A stretch of DNA of 64,000 nt from Curtobacterium sp. MCBD17_032. Lineage in GTDB: Bacteria > Actinomycetota > Actinomycetes > Actinomycetales > Microbacteriaceae. Location of the stretch: the NCBI RefSeq assembly GCF_003234855.1, contig NZ_QKTO01000002.1, positions 248,001-312,000 of the forward strand. Reading direction: 5' to 3'. The notes under the pieces were generated by a model. It saw only the letters and a program-made list of their open reading frames with translations, was not told the DNA's origin and did no database searches. Shown here piece after piece: positions 42,470 to 50,912 of the stretch. Position 1 is the stretch's first letter; every line of letters begins with the position of its first letter. The position numbers were made by a program, and so were the translations under genes.

Positions 42470-43324
42470 GTGAGCCGTCAGAAGTCCTGGAACGCCGACC
42501 CCGAGCCGCTCCTCCGCGTCGGCCCCGGGTTCCGGCTCGACACGGTCGACCCCGACGGCACGCCGGGGTTCCCCGGCCGCAAGATCGACGGGCTCGAAGC
42601 GCTCACCGCGGGCGCGTCCCGCCTGGCGGCCCTGCAGGAACGGCTCTGGGCAGCAGCGACCGCGGGGGACCAGCGACGTGTGCTGCTCGTCCTGCAGGCG
42701 ATGGACACCGCGGGCAAGGGCGGCATCGTCTCGCACGTGGTCGGCGCGGTCGACCCGAACGGCGTCCGGTACGCGGGTTTCAAAGCCCCCACCGCCGAGG
42801 AACGCGAGCACGACTTCCTCTGGCGCATCGAACGGCGGTTGCCGGACGCGGGGCAGCTCGGCGTCTTCGATCGGTCCCACTACGAGGACGTGTTGGTCCA
42901 GCGTGTCCGGCAGTACGCCGAGCCGGAGGAGATCGAGCGACGCTACGGCGCGATCGTCGACTTCGAACGTCGGCTCACCGAGCAGGGCACGACGGTCGTC
43001 AAGGTGATGCTGCACATCTCGAAGGACGAGCAGCGCGAACGCCTCGGCGACCGCCTCGACCGGCCGGACAAGCACTGGAAGTTCAACCCGGGCGACATCG
43101 ACGACCGCCTGCTCTGGGACGAGTACCAGGACGCGTACCAGATCGTCTTCGACCGGACCTCGACCCCGGAGGCTCCGTGGTACGTCGTGCCGGCGAACCG
43201 CAAGTGGTACGCGCGCCTCGCCGTCCAGCAGCTCCTGCTGCGCGCCCTCGAGGACATGCACCTGTCGTGGCCCGCGGCGGACTTCGACGTGGCCGAGCAG
43301 CGCCAGCGGCTCGCTGAGTCCTGA
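42470..43324 (+). CDS. ppk2: Polyphosphate kinase 2 family protein
   Basis: A 284-residue phosphotransferase that uses polyphosphate to phosphorylate ADP/AMP or related nucleotides. Walker A is in QAMDTAGKGGIV (around 80-90), with FDRSHYEDVL as Walker B and the lid region around KHWKFNPGDID. The class (ADP- or AMP-phosphorylating) cannot be fixed by eye. The GTG at 42470 follows GGAGGACCC. It is downstream of, and divergent from, the hydrolase gene. Confidence 0.93.
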   Translation: MSRQKSWNADPEPLLRVGPGFRLDTVDPDGTPGFPGRKIDGLEALTAGASRLAALQERLWAAATAGDQRRVLLVLQAMDTAGKGGIVSHVVGAVDPNGVRYAGFKAPTAEEREHDFLWRIERRLPDAGQLGVFDRSHYEDVLVQRVRQYAEPEEIERRYGAIVDFERRLTEQGTTVVKVMLHISKDEQRERLGDRLDRPDKHWKFNPGDIDDRLLWDEYQDAYQIVFDRTSTPEAPWYVVPANRKWYARLAVQQLLLRALEDMHLSWPAADFDVAEQRQRLAES

Positions 43325-43335
43325 AGCGACCGACG

Positions 43336-43354
43336 GGAGGCCCGGCCCGCCTCC
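43336..43354 (+). terminator. Short GGAGGC/GCCTCC hairpin after ppk2
   Basis: GGAGGC (43336-43341) pairs with GCCTCC (43349-43354) around CCGGCCC, nine bases after the ppk2 stop. It opens with CGACGGGAGGC, so it is a short relative of the ACGGGAGGC hairpin family. Confidence 0.65.
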
Positions 43355-43583
43355 GGTTCCGGTCTCGCCGGTCGACGGGGCTGGTCTGATCGAGCGCGGT
43401 CGCGTATGCTCGATCGGTCGGCCTTCGACACCGCGGCCGCGAGCCGCGGACGTGTTTGGGTGTTGTGTAGTTCGAGGGCTGGAATCGCGTCGATCGACGT
43501 TGCGATGAACCCCCTCTCCACGAGCCGCCCCCGCCGATGTCGCTGCCGGGCTGCGTGGTACGTCTGCACCCCGGAAAGAACAC
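43355..43583 (+). promoter_or_regulatory. Long leader region of the DEAD-box helicase gene
   Basis: A 229-base region without a gene. It contains an AT-richer T/G stretch (around 43451-43472, GTTTGGGTGTTGTGTAGTTC) that is a likely promoter. That would leave an untranslated leader of about 100 bases before the ATG. Leaders of this size are common on DEAD-box helicase genes and can mediate cold-shock or autoregulation; that is an inference from knowledge of the family. Confidence 0.45.
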
Positions 43584-45650
43584 ATGGCCCCGTACGACAA
43601 GGGCGCGAACTCCCGCGCCGACCGCACCGACCGCACGCGCCACCCGAACGGCACCCCTGCCGCTCGCAGCGCCAAGCACCGCGGCTTCCGCGCCGCCGAG
43701 CCGACGGCTCCCCGCCAGAAGCAGCGCTGGGACGCCGACGAGCGTCGTTCCCGTCCGTCCTCTGGCGAGCGCCCGAACTGGGAGCCGCGCGACAGCCGCG
43801 GCAGCCGCCCTGCGTGGGAGCCGCGCGGTGCGGGCCGCCCCGCGCGCGGGTCCGACCGCGACGACCGTGCCCCGCGTCGCTTCGACCGTGACGATCGTGC
43901 ACCCCGTCGCTTCGACCGCGACGAGCGCGCTCCGCGTCGTGACAGCGACGAGCGGGCCCCGCGTCGCTTCGACCGCGACGATCGCGCTCCGCGTCGTGAC
44001 AGCGACGACCGCGCCCCGCGTCGCTTCGACCGCGACGATCGTGCACCCCGTCGTGACAGCGACGACCGCGCCCCGCGTCGCTTCGACCGTGACGATCGTG
44101 CGCCGCGTCGTGACAGCGACGAGCGTGCCCCGCGCCGCTTCGACCGTGACGATCGTGGTCCGCGTCGCTTCGACCGAGACGACCGAGCGCCGCGATCGTT
44201 CGACCGCAACGATCGCGCCCCGCGTCGCTTCGACCGCGACGATCGCGCCCCGCGTCGTGACAGCGACGAGCGTGCGCCGCGTCGCTTCGACCGCGACGAT
44301 CGCGCCCCGCGTCGTGACAGCGACGAGCGTGCGCCCCGTCGCTTCGACCGTGACGACCGTGACCGCGCCCCGCGTCGTGACGACGCTCCCCGCGGACACT
44401 TCGTCCCCGCCGACGACGTCAAGCTCGAGAAGCTCCAGGCCGAGTCGATCGTCGCCGCGGACGTCGAGGGCGTGACCTTCGGCGACCTCGGCATCGGCGG
44501 CAACATCTCCCGCGCGCTGGCCGAACTCGGTGCGAGCAGCCCGTTCCCCATCCAGGCGGCGACGATCCCCGACGTCCTGGCCGGCAAGGACGTCCTCGGC
44601 CGAGGCCGCACCGGCTCGGGCAAGACGATCGCGTTCGGCGCCCCGCTCGTCGAGAAGCTCATGGAGCACGGCGGCGGCACGAAGCGCAAGATGGGCCGCG
44701 CCCCCCGTGCGCTCATCCTCGCCCCGACCCGCGAGCTCGCCCTGCAGATCGACCGCACGGTGCAGCCGATCGCCCGGTCGGTCGGCCTGTTCACGACGCA
44801 GATCTACGGCGGTGTGCCCTACGGCCGCCAGGAGGGTGCGCTGCAGCGTGGCGTCGACATCATCGTCGGCACCCCGGGCCGTGTCCAGGACCTCATGAAG
44901 AAGGGGACGCTCGACCTCAGCGAGGTCATCATCTCCGTCCTCGACGAGGCCGACCACATGTGCGACCTCGGGTTCCTCGAGCCGGTCCAGGAGATCCTCT
45001 CCGCGACGGCCGAGGTCACCCCGCAGGGCAACCGCGCACAGAAGCTCCTGTTCAGCGCGACGCTGGACACCCAGGTGGCGGCGCTCGTCGAGGAGTTCCT
45101 GCACGAGCCGAGCGTGCACGAGGTCGCGGGTGAGGACCAGGCGTCCTCGACGATCGACCACCGCGTGCTCGTGGTCGAGCAGCGCGACAAGGACCGCGTC
45201 CTCGAGGAGCTCGTCGCCGGCGAGGGCAAGACGATCGTCTTCGCCCGCACCCGTGCCTACGCCGAGCGGCTCGCCGACCAGTTCGAGGACGCCGGCATCC
45301 GCGCGACCTCGCTGCACGGTGACCTGAACCAGTCGCGACGTACCCGCAACCTGCAGCTGCTCACGAGCGGCCGCGTGAACGTGCTCGTCGCCACCGACGT
45401 CGCGGCCCGCGGCATCCACGTCGACGACATCTCGCTCGTCGTGCAGGCCGACGCCCCGGACGACTACAAGGCGTACATGCACCGCTCCGGCCGCACGGGT
45501 CGTGCCGGCAAGGAGGGCACCGTCGTCACGATCGTCCCGCGTGGCCGTCGCCGCAAGATCGAGGGGATCCTCGAGCACGCGGAGATCGAGGCGGACCTCG
45601 TCGAGAGCGGTCCCGGCGACCGCATCATCGCGGAGCTCGCCGCGCGCTGA
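43584..45650 (+). CDS. DEAD-box RNA helicase with long RD-repeat N-terminus
   Basis: A 688-residue ATP-dependent RNA helicase. Residues 91-270 are about 17 near-identical units of 9-10 residues, alternating DRDDRAPRRF and SDERAPRRD types. The helicase core follows: GRTGSGKT (Lys347), PTRELALQ, DEAD at 454-457, FSAT, then the second RecA domain with HRSGRTGRAG near 640. Motif I reads RTGSGKT instead of QTGSGKT. The repeat is arginine- and aspartate-rich and low-complexity, resembling disordered RNA-binding or condensate-forming tails; these are more often C-terminal. Three hairpins follow the gene. Confidence 0.95.
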   Translation: MAPYDKGANSRADRTDRTRHPNGTPAARSAKHRGFRAAEPTAPRQKQRWDADERRSRPSSGERPNWEPRDSRGSRPAWEPRGAGRPARGSDRDDRAPRRFDRDDRAPRRFDRDERAPRRDSDERAPRRFDRDDRAPRRDSDDRAPRRFDRDDRAPRRDSDDRAPRRFDRDDRAPRRDSDERAPRRFDRDDRGPRRFDRDDRAPRSFDRNDRAPRRFDRDDRAPRRDSDERAPRRFDRDDRAPRRDSDERAPRRFDRDDRDRAPRRDDAPRGHFVPADDVKLEKLQAESIVAADVEGVTFGDLGIGGNISRALAELGASSPFPIQAATIPDVLAGKDVLGRGRTGSGKTIAFGAPLVEKLMEHGGGTKRKMGRAPRALILAPTRELALQIDRTVQPIARSVGLFTTQIYGGVPYGRQEGALQRGVDIIVGTPGRVQDLMKKGTLDLSEVIISVLDEADHMCDLGFLEPVQEILSATAEVTPQGNRAQKLLFSATLDTQVAALVEEFLHEPSVHEVAGEDQASSTIDHRVLVVEQRDKDRVLEELVAGEGKTIVFARTRAYAERLADQFEDAGIRATSLHGDLNQSRRTRNLQLLTSGRVNVLVATDVAARGIHVDDISLVVQADAPDDYKAYMHRSGRTGRAGKEGTVVTIVPRGRRRKIEGILEHAEIEADLVESGPGDRIIAELAAR
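43854..44393 (+). repeat. Coding repeat array inside the helicase gene
   Basis: 540 bases of imperfect 27- or 30-bp units (core CGACGATCGCGCCCCGCGTC) encode the RD-rich N-terminus. Units vary by exchange of CGCTTCGAC and CGTGACAGC segments, so the array appears to have grown by recombination. Confidence 0.93.
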
Positions 45651-45656
45651 GCTCGT

Positions 45657-45691
45657 GAGACGGAGGCGTCTGCACCAGACGCCTCCGTCTC
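45657..45691 (+). terminator. 15-bp perfect hairpin after the helicase gene
   Basis: GAGACGGAGGCGTCT (45657-45671) pairs perfectly with 45677-45691 around a GCACC loop, six bases after the helicase stop. It is the first of three hairpins in a row. Confidence 0.88.
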
Positions 45692-45728
45692 CGTCGAGAC
45701 GCCGCCGGAAACGGCGGCGTCTCGACGG
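45691..45728. terminator. 17-bp perfect hairpin with GAAA tetraloop
   Basis: CCGTCGAGACGCCGCCG (45691-45707) pairs perfectly with 45712-45728 around a GAAA loop, a GNRA-type tetraloop that stabilises RNA hairpins. It abuts the previous hairpin, sharing one base. Confidence 0.88.
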
Positions 45729-45754
45729 CGGTGTGGCGTCTCAACGGTCTGACG

Positions 45755-45800
45755 ACGGACGGGAGGCCCGGTACCGACTGGTACCGGGCCTCCCGTCCGT
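45755..45800. terminator. 21-bp perfect hairpin of the ACGGGAGGC family
   Basis: ACGGACGGGAGGCCCGGTACC (45755-45775) pairs perfectly with 45780-45800 around GACT. It ends three bases before the stop of the convergent DinB gene and shares its outer arms with the katA and purF hairpins. Confidence 0.9.
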
Positions 45801-45803
45801 GCG

Positions 45804-46316
45804 TCAGCGGTTGAAGAAGAGCACGCCCCGGGCGTAGCCGGCCTGGCCGGCGTGCTGGACGCAGTCGTCGAGGATGCTGACGAGCCGGACGCCGACCGTC
45901 ACCGGCGGGTCGTACGAGTCGTCGACGACGGTGTCGAGGTCCTCCGGCGACAGCGTCCGCAGGTACGCGACCGTGCGTTCGTGCACCGCGTCGAGGTAGC
46001 CGGTCAGGAGCGTCGCCGAGGCGCGGACGCGGCCGACGTCCTCGCGGGACATGCCGTAGCCGAGCGCCTCGGCGGGGAACGGCAGCCCGAAGCGCTCGAC
46101 CCAGCCGTCCGCCGTCCACACCTGCTCGCTCCCGGCGAGGGCGGCGACCTGGGCGTCCTGCCCGCGGGCGATGTGCCACGCGAGCCAGGCGAGCGTGTTC
46201 GCCCCGGCGGCCGGTCGGGATGCGAGCTGGTCCTCGGACAGGCCGTCGACGGCACGTCCGACGGTCTCGGGGACGCGGGAGAACGCTTCGACGAGGAGTT
46301 CAGCAGGAGTGGTCAT
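45804..46316 (-). CDS. DinB-like (DUF664-type) protein
   Basis: A 170-residue four-helix-bundle protein of the DinB/mycothiol-transferase superfamily. Three candidate metal-binding histidines are in LAWHIARG, AVHERTVAYL and DCVQHAGQ. Such proteins use mycothiol or bacillithiol to modify toxins, but this subgroup has no fixed substrate. The ATG at 46314-46316 opens the conserved MTTPAELLVEAF region. It converges with the helicase gene and is divergent from sbcD. Confidence 0.88.
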   Translation of the reverse strand: MTTPAELLVEAFSRVPETVGRAVDGLSEDQLASRPAAGANTLAWLAWHIARGQDAQVAALAGSEQVWTADGWVERFGLPFPAEALGYGMSREDVGRVRASATLLTGYLDAVHERTVAYLRTLSPEDLDTVVDDSYDPPVTVGVRLVSILDDCVQHAGQAGYARGVLFFNR

Positions 46317-46425
46317 GGACCGACCGTACGCCGCCGCCGTTCCACTGGCGCTCGTCGTCGACTCGCCGTCCACAGGCCCGGCGGCGGCGTCCGGGATGTC
46401 CCCGGCGGCCGTTACCGTGGCTCAC

Positions 46426-47595
46426 ATGCGGATCCTGCACACCGGCGACTGGCACCTCGGGCGCACCCTCCTCGGTGCGGACCTGCTGGAGCACCAGGCG
46501 GCGTTCCTCGACCACCTCGTGCAGGTCGTCCGCGAGCGGTCGGTCGACCTCGTGGTGGTCGCGGGGGACGTCTACGACCGGGCCATCCCGCCGGTGGAGG
46601 CTGTCCGCATGCTGTCCCACGTCCTCGAACGCCTCGCGGAGACGGCGACCGTCGTCGTGACCCCGGGCAACCACGACTCCGCGGTCCGACTCGGCTTCGG
46701 TGCGGGCGTCATGAGCGACCGGGTCCGGATCCTCGCCGAGCCGGCCCGGCTCGCGGAGCCGGTGCTGGTCGACACCGACGACGGCGGCGGTCCGGTCGCG
46801 GTGTACGGCATCCCCTACCTCCAGCCCGACATGGTGCGGTACGCCCTCGCGCCCGTGCCCGACGAGCCGCTCGCCCGCTCGCACCAGGCCGTCGTCGGCG
46901 CGGCGATGGACCGGGTGCGGCGCGACCTCGCGGAACGCCCCGGCACCCGGTCGGTGGTCGTCGCGCACGCCTTCGTCGGCGGCGCGCTGCCGAGCGACAG
47001 CGAGCAGGACATCCGCGTCGGGGGCGTCGACCGGGTCGCCGAGTCCACGTTCGACGGCGTCGACTACGTCGCGCTCGGACACCTGCACGGGCCACAGCGC
47101 GTCGGGTCGGGCGACCGCATCCGGTACGCCGGGTCACCCCTGGCCTTCTCGTTCGGGGAGCGGAACCACACCAAGTCGGTCACCCTCGTCGAACTCGCTC
47201 CGGACGGGGCCGTGACGGTCGACCTCCTCCCGACGCCCGTACCGCGCCGGCTCGTCGACGTGCGCGGCAGCATCGGCCAGATCGAGTCCGGGGCGTTCGC
47301 GGAGCACGCTGACGCATGGGTGCGGGTCGCCGTGACGGACACGGTGCACCCGGAGCGCCTGTACGCCCGCGTGAAGGACCGCTTCCCACACGCGCTCGCC
47401 ATCACGCACGAGCCCGCGGACGTGCCCGACCGGTCTGCGGCACGGGCCGTCAGCGCGACGTCCGACCCGGTCGAGGTGGCCGCGGACTTCGTCGCCTACG
47501 CCACCGGCGGCAGCCCGGACGACGTCGAACTCGGCATCCTGCGGGACGCCTACGAGTCCGCCGCGGCCGCCCTGGCCGAGCAGGGAGCACGCTGA
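46426..47595 (+). CDS. sbcD: DNA double-strand-break repair nuclease SbcD
   Basis: A 389-residue Mre11-type metallophosphoesterase. The motifs are MRILHTGDWHLGR (1-13), VVVAGDVYDRA, TPGNHDS, VVVAHAFVGG and LGHLHGPQ. It cleaves DNA hairpins and processes ends in complex with SbcC. The final TGA overlaps the ATG of sbcC by one base (TGATG), so the subunits are made together. Confidence 0.95.
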   Translation: MRILHTGDWHLGRTLLGADLLEHQAAFLDHLVQVVRERSVDLVVVAGDVYDRAIPPVEAVRMLSHVLERLAETATVVVTPGNHDSAVRLGFGAGVMSDRVRILAEPARLAEPVLVDTDDGGGPVAVYGIPYLQPDMVRYALAPVPDEPLARSHQAVVGAAMDRVRRDLAERPGTRSVVVAHAFVGGALPSDSEQDIRVGGVDRVAESTFDGVDYVALGHLHGPQRVGSGDRIRYAGSPLAFSFGERNHTKSVTLVELAPDGAVTVDLLPTPVPRRLVDVRGSIGQIESGAFAEHADAWVRVAVTDTVHPERLYARVKDRFPHALAITHEPADVPDRSAARAVSATSDPVEVAADFVAYATGGSPDDVELGILRDAYESAAAALAEQGAR

Positions 47596-50500
47596 TGTAC
47601 CTGCACCGCCTCGAGCTCCGCGCCGTCGGCCCGTACCCGGACCTCGTCTCGATCGACTTCGCCTCGCTCGCCGCGTCCGGGGTGTTCCTGCTCGAGGGCC
47701 CCACCGGATCGGGGAAGTCCACCATCATCGACGCGGTCGTGTACGCGCTCTTCGGCGGACTCGCCGGCAGCGACGCCAGTGCCGACCGACTGCACAGCCA
47801 GCACGCCGACCCCGCCGTCGAGCCCTTCGTGGACCTGGTCTTCGAGACGAGCGCCGGCGTGTACCGCGTCCGTCGGACCCCGCCGTACGACCGTCCGAAG
47901 CAGCGGGGGAGCGGCACCGTCCGGCAGCAGGCGTCCGCCCAGCTGTGGCGGCTCGCCGACCCGGCGGACCTCGTCGGTGAGCCGCTGTCCCACCGGGCGC
48001 CCGAGATCGGTGCCGAGGTCGCCCGGGTCGTCGGCCTGAACCGCGACCAGTTCCTGCAGACCGTCGTCCTGCCGCAGGGGGAGTTCGCGAAGTTCCTGCG
48101 CGCTCCCGGCGAGGACCGCCGGAAGCTCCTGCAGTCCCTGTTCGGGACCGCCGTCTACGACCGCACCGCCGACGAGCTCGCCGCACGGCGACGTGCCGCG
48201 GTCGCCGAGGTCGAAGCGGCGGACGCCCGGGTGCGGGACGCCCTCGGTCGGTTCCGCCAGGCCTCCGGAGACGACGACGCCGACGAGTCCACCGCCGACG
48301 ACGTCGTGGCCGCGCTGCACCGAGCCGTCGTCGAGCACGAGGACGCCCGCGCACGTGCCGCGACCGCCGCACAGCACGCGGTCGCCCACCTCCACGACGT
48401 CACCGCGCGCCTGGCGGCCGTCGACCGACGCCGCGACCTGCTCACCCGCCGCAGCGCCGTCGCCGCCGCAGCACCGGCGATCACCGAGCACCGGACCGCC
48501 CTCGCCCTCGCCGACCACGCCGCCGTGGTCGTCGCGGTCGCGGACGGCGCGGCCTCGGCGGAGGACCGCCTGACCGCACTGGTGGGCGAGCGCTCCACGA
48601 TCCGCGACCGGCACGACGTCACCGACCCGACCCCCCGTGCGACCCACGACCGGCTGGTGGCGGCCCTCGCCGACGTCCGGCACCTCGTCGAGCTCGAGCG
48701 GACCCTCGGCGACCGGAGGGCAGGGATCGAGACCGCGGTCGAGGAGCTCGAGCGGACACAGGCCCGGCTCGACACGGCCGCGCGGGCACTCGCCGCCCGA
48801 CCGGACGAGCGTGCTGCGATCGTGCTCGCCGCGAGCCGGGCGGCGGAGACCGCCGCCGACGCCGACGCCGCGGAGCGTGCGGTGGCGACGGCGCAGGAAC
48901 TCGCTCGTCTGCTCGCCGCACGGGTCGCCGCCACCGACGCCGCGGCGGATGCCGCTGCCGCCGTCACCGACGCAGCCGCCACCGCCTCCGCGGCCCTGTC
49001 GACCGAGAACGACCTCCGGGCTCGCCGCATCGCCGGCTTGGCGGGCGAACTGGGCGGCGCGCTCGCCCCGGGCGACGTCTGCCCCGTCTGCGGTTCGGTC
49101 GAGCACCCCGCCGTGGCGCGACCACAGGAGGACCACCCGAGCGCCGACCAGATCGACGGTGCCGCGGCGGCACGCGCCGATGCCGAGCGTGCCCTCGCCG
49201 CCGCGACCGCCGAGCACGCCGTCGCCGGCGCGGAACTCGCCCGCCTGACCGAGGCCGTCGGTGCCCACGACGAGGCGTCGGTCGCCCAGCAGCGACGTGA
49301 CGCCGAGAGCCGGCTCGACGCAGCCCGCTCTGCCGTCGCCGCGATCGCGGAGCACGAACGGCAGCTACAGGACCACGACCGGGCGACCCGGTCGCTCGAG
49401 CAGGACCACAACGACCTGGTGACCCGGAGTCGCGTCCTCGCCGACCGGATCGAGGGTGACCGCGCCCGGGTCGACGACGACGAGCGGCGCGTGCGGGCAG
49501 CGAGGCAGGCCGTGCGCGCGGTCGCCGCCGTCGCAGACGCCGCGGGGGCCGGGGCGGAAGCCCGGTCTGCCGTCGGTGCCGACGGCGACGAGACCCTGTC
49601 CGGCTTGGTCGGACGGGTCGACGCGGTGACCGTGGTCCTCCGCGCGGTGGCGGACCTGGACGACCGGGTCGCCGCCGCCGAGCGTGACGTCGCCGACCGC
49701 AAGGCCGAGGTCGACGCCGCCGTGCAGGCGCAGGGCTTCACCGACGTCGGCTCGGCGCGGGCGGCCGCTCTCAGCCGTGGCGAGGCGGACCGGCTCCGCG
49801 GGCTCGTCGCCGCGGCGGACCGGGAGCAGGCCGTGGTCGAGGCCGGCCTCGCGGAGCCGGCGGTGGTCGCCGCGGCGGACGACCTGGTGGCCGTGACGGC
49901 AGAGGAAGACCGCGGACACGAGGGCGGCGGACACGGGGACTGCGGACACGAGGTCGGCGGTGTCCAGCTCGACCTCGGCGCCGCCCGGACCGCTCGGGAT
50001 ACCGCGGCTGCCGCGCTCGACGACGCGACCCGAGCCGCAGCCGCCGCGACCGAGCGTGCCGCGGCCGCGGACCGCTGCGCCGCCGACCTCGCCCGCGCCG
50101 TCCGCGGGCGGGACACCACGAGCGCCGAGAGCCGCGCGGTGGTTCGTCTCGCCGACATCGCCACCGCTGCGCCGACCGCCAACCCGACGGGGATCACGCT
50201 CGGGACCTACGTGCTCATGCGCCGGTTCGAAGACGTCGTCGCAGCCGCCAACGACCGGCTGCGCGCGATGCTCGCCGGTCGCTTCGCGCTCGAGACGTCG
50301 GACGAGCGGGAGTCCGGTACCCGAGCCCGACGGACGGGGCTGGCGCTGGCGGTCCGCGACCACCTCACGGACAGCACGCGGGACCCGCGGAGCCTGTCCG
50401 GTGGTGAGACCTTCACGTTCTCGCTGTGTCTGGCGCTCGGGCTCGCCGACGTCGTCCAGGCGGAGGCGGGCGGTGTGTCGCTCGGCACGCTGTTCGTCGA

Positions 50501-50687
50501 CGAGGGGTTCGGGACGCTCGACCCGGAGACCCTCGACGACGTCATCGGGCAGCTGTCGCGGCTGACGGCAGGCGGACGTCAGGTCGGCATCGTCAGCCAC
50601 GTGGAAGAGCTCAAGCAGCGGATCCCGGAGCGCATCGCCGTCCGGCGGACCCCCGGAGGCGGCTCCCGCGTCATCACCACGGTCTGA
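47595..50687 (+). CDS. sbcC: DNA double-strand-break repair ATPase SbcC
   Basis: A 1030-residue Rad50-type ATPase. The N-terminal Walker A LLEGPTGSGKST (around 35-46) and the C-terminal signature RSLSGGETFTFSL with Walker B LFVDEGFGTLD bracket two Ala/Glu/Arg-rich coiled coils. The zinc hook is CPVC (Cys496, Cys499). A His/Gly-rich micro-repeat (about residues 773-790: GHEGGGHGDCGHEVGG) interrupts the second coil and is not a normal feature. It works with SbcD. Confidence 0.94.
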   Translation: MYLHRLELRAVGPYPDLVSIDFASLAASGVFLLEGPTGSGKSTIIDAVVYALFGGLAGSDASADRLHSQHADPAVEPFVDLVFETSAGVYRVRRTPPYDRPKQRGSGTVRQQASAQLWRLADPADLVGEPLSHRAPEIGAEVARVVGLNRDQFLQTVVLPQGEFAKFLRAPGEDRRKLLQSLFGTAVYDRTADELAARRRAAVAEVEAADARVRDALGRFRQASGDDDADESTADDVVAALHRAVVEHEDARARAATAAQHAVAHLHDVTARLAAVDRRRDLLTRRSAVAAAAPAITEHRTALALADHAAVVVAVADGAASAEDRLTALVGERSTIRDRHDVTDPTPRATHDRLVAALADVRHLVELERTLGDRRAGIETAVEELERTQARLDTAARALAARPDERAAIVLAASRAAETAADADAAERAVATAQELARLLAARVAATDAAADAAAAVTDAAATASAALSTENDLRARRIAGLAGELGGALAPGDVCPVCGSVEHPAVARPQEDHPSADQIDGAAAARADAERALAAATAEHAVAGAELARLTEAVGAHDEASVAQQRRDAESRLDAARSAVAAIAEHERQLQDHDRATRSLEQDHNDLVTRSRVLADRIEGDRARVDDDERRVRAARQAVRAVAAVADAAGAGAEARSAVGADGDETLSGLVGRVDAVTVVLRAVADLDDRVAAAERDVADRKAEVDAAVQAQGFTDVGSARAAALSRGEADRLRGLVAAADREQAVVEAGLAEPAVVAAADDLVAVTAEEDRGHEGGGHGDCGHEVGGVQLDLGAARTARDTAAAALDDATRAAAAATERAAAADRCAADLARAVRGRDTTSAESRAVVRLADIATAAPTANPTGITLGTYVLMRRFEDVVAAANDRLRAMLAGRFALETSDERESGTRARRTGLALAVRDHLTDSTRDPRSLSGGETFTFSLCLALGLADVVQAEAGGVSLGTLFVDEGFGTLDPETLDDVIGQLSRLTAGGRQVGIVSHVEELKQRIPERIAVRRTPGGGSRVITTV

Positions 50688-50735
50688 CAGCCGAGCCGGA
50701 TCGTCACCGGGCCGCGGACGCCCGGTCCGGGCGCG

Positions 50736-50912
50736 TCAGGACGATCGGGGCGCGTCCACCGTGCCGTCGGGCGGCGGCAGGATGTCGGCCGCGATCCACG
50801 GGAACACCCACGTGAACAGGACGAACACGATCGCGACGAGCAGCACGAGCAGCTCGAGCACCTTGAGCGCGGTGGGGCCGGGCAGGAGGCGCCACACGAG
50901 GGGGAAGATCAC
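50736..50912 (-). CDS. Small membrane protein coupled to sortase E
   Basis: A 58-residue protein with one hydrophobic helix (about 20-42, VLELLVLLVAIVFVLFTWVFPWI) and a Pro-rich tail. The GTG at 50910-50912 overlaps the sortase stop by four bases (GTGA), so it is co-translated with the sortase. Similar small partners follow class E sortases in related genomes. Its role is unknown; it may anchor or regulate the sortase. Confidence 0.82.
   Translation of the reverse strand: MIFPLVWRLLPGPTALKVLELLVLLVAIVFVLFTWVFPWIAADILPPPDGTVDAPRSS

Noticed and set aside
41228..44794. Open frame of over 1000 codons on the minus strand opposite the helicase repeat
   Set aside because: It is a mirror of the repetitive helicase N-terminus, ppk2 and the hydrolase; the Arg/Ser repeat pattern follows from high GC, and genuine genes occupy the other frames.
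50719..50733. CGCCCGG-T-CCGGGCG palindrome between sbcC and the sortase partner
   Set aside because: With a one-base centre it cannot form a normal RNA hairpin loop without losing pairs, and GC-rich palindromes of this length occur by chance here.
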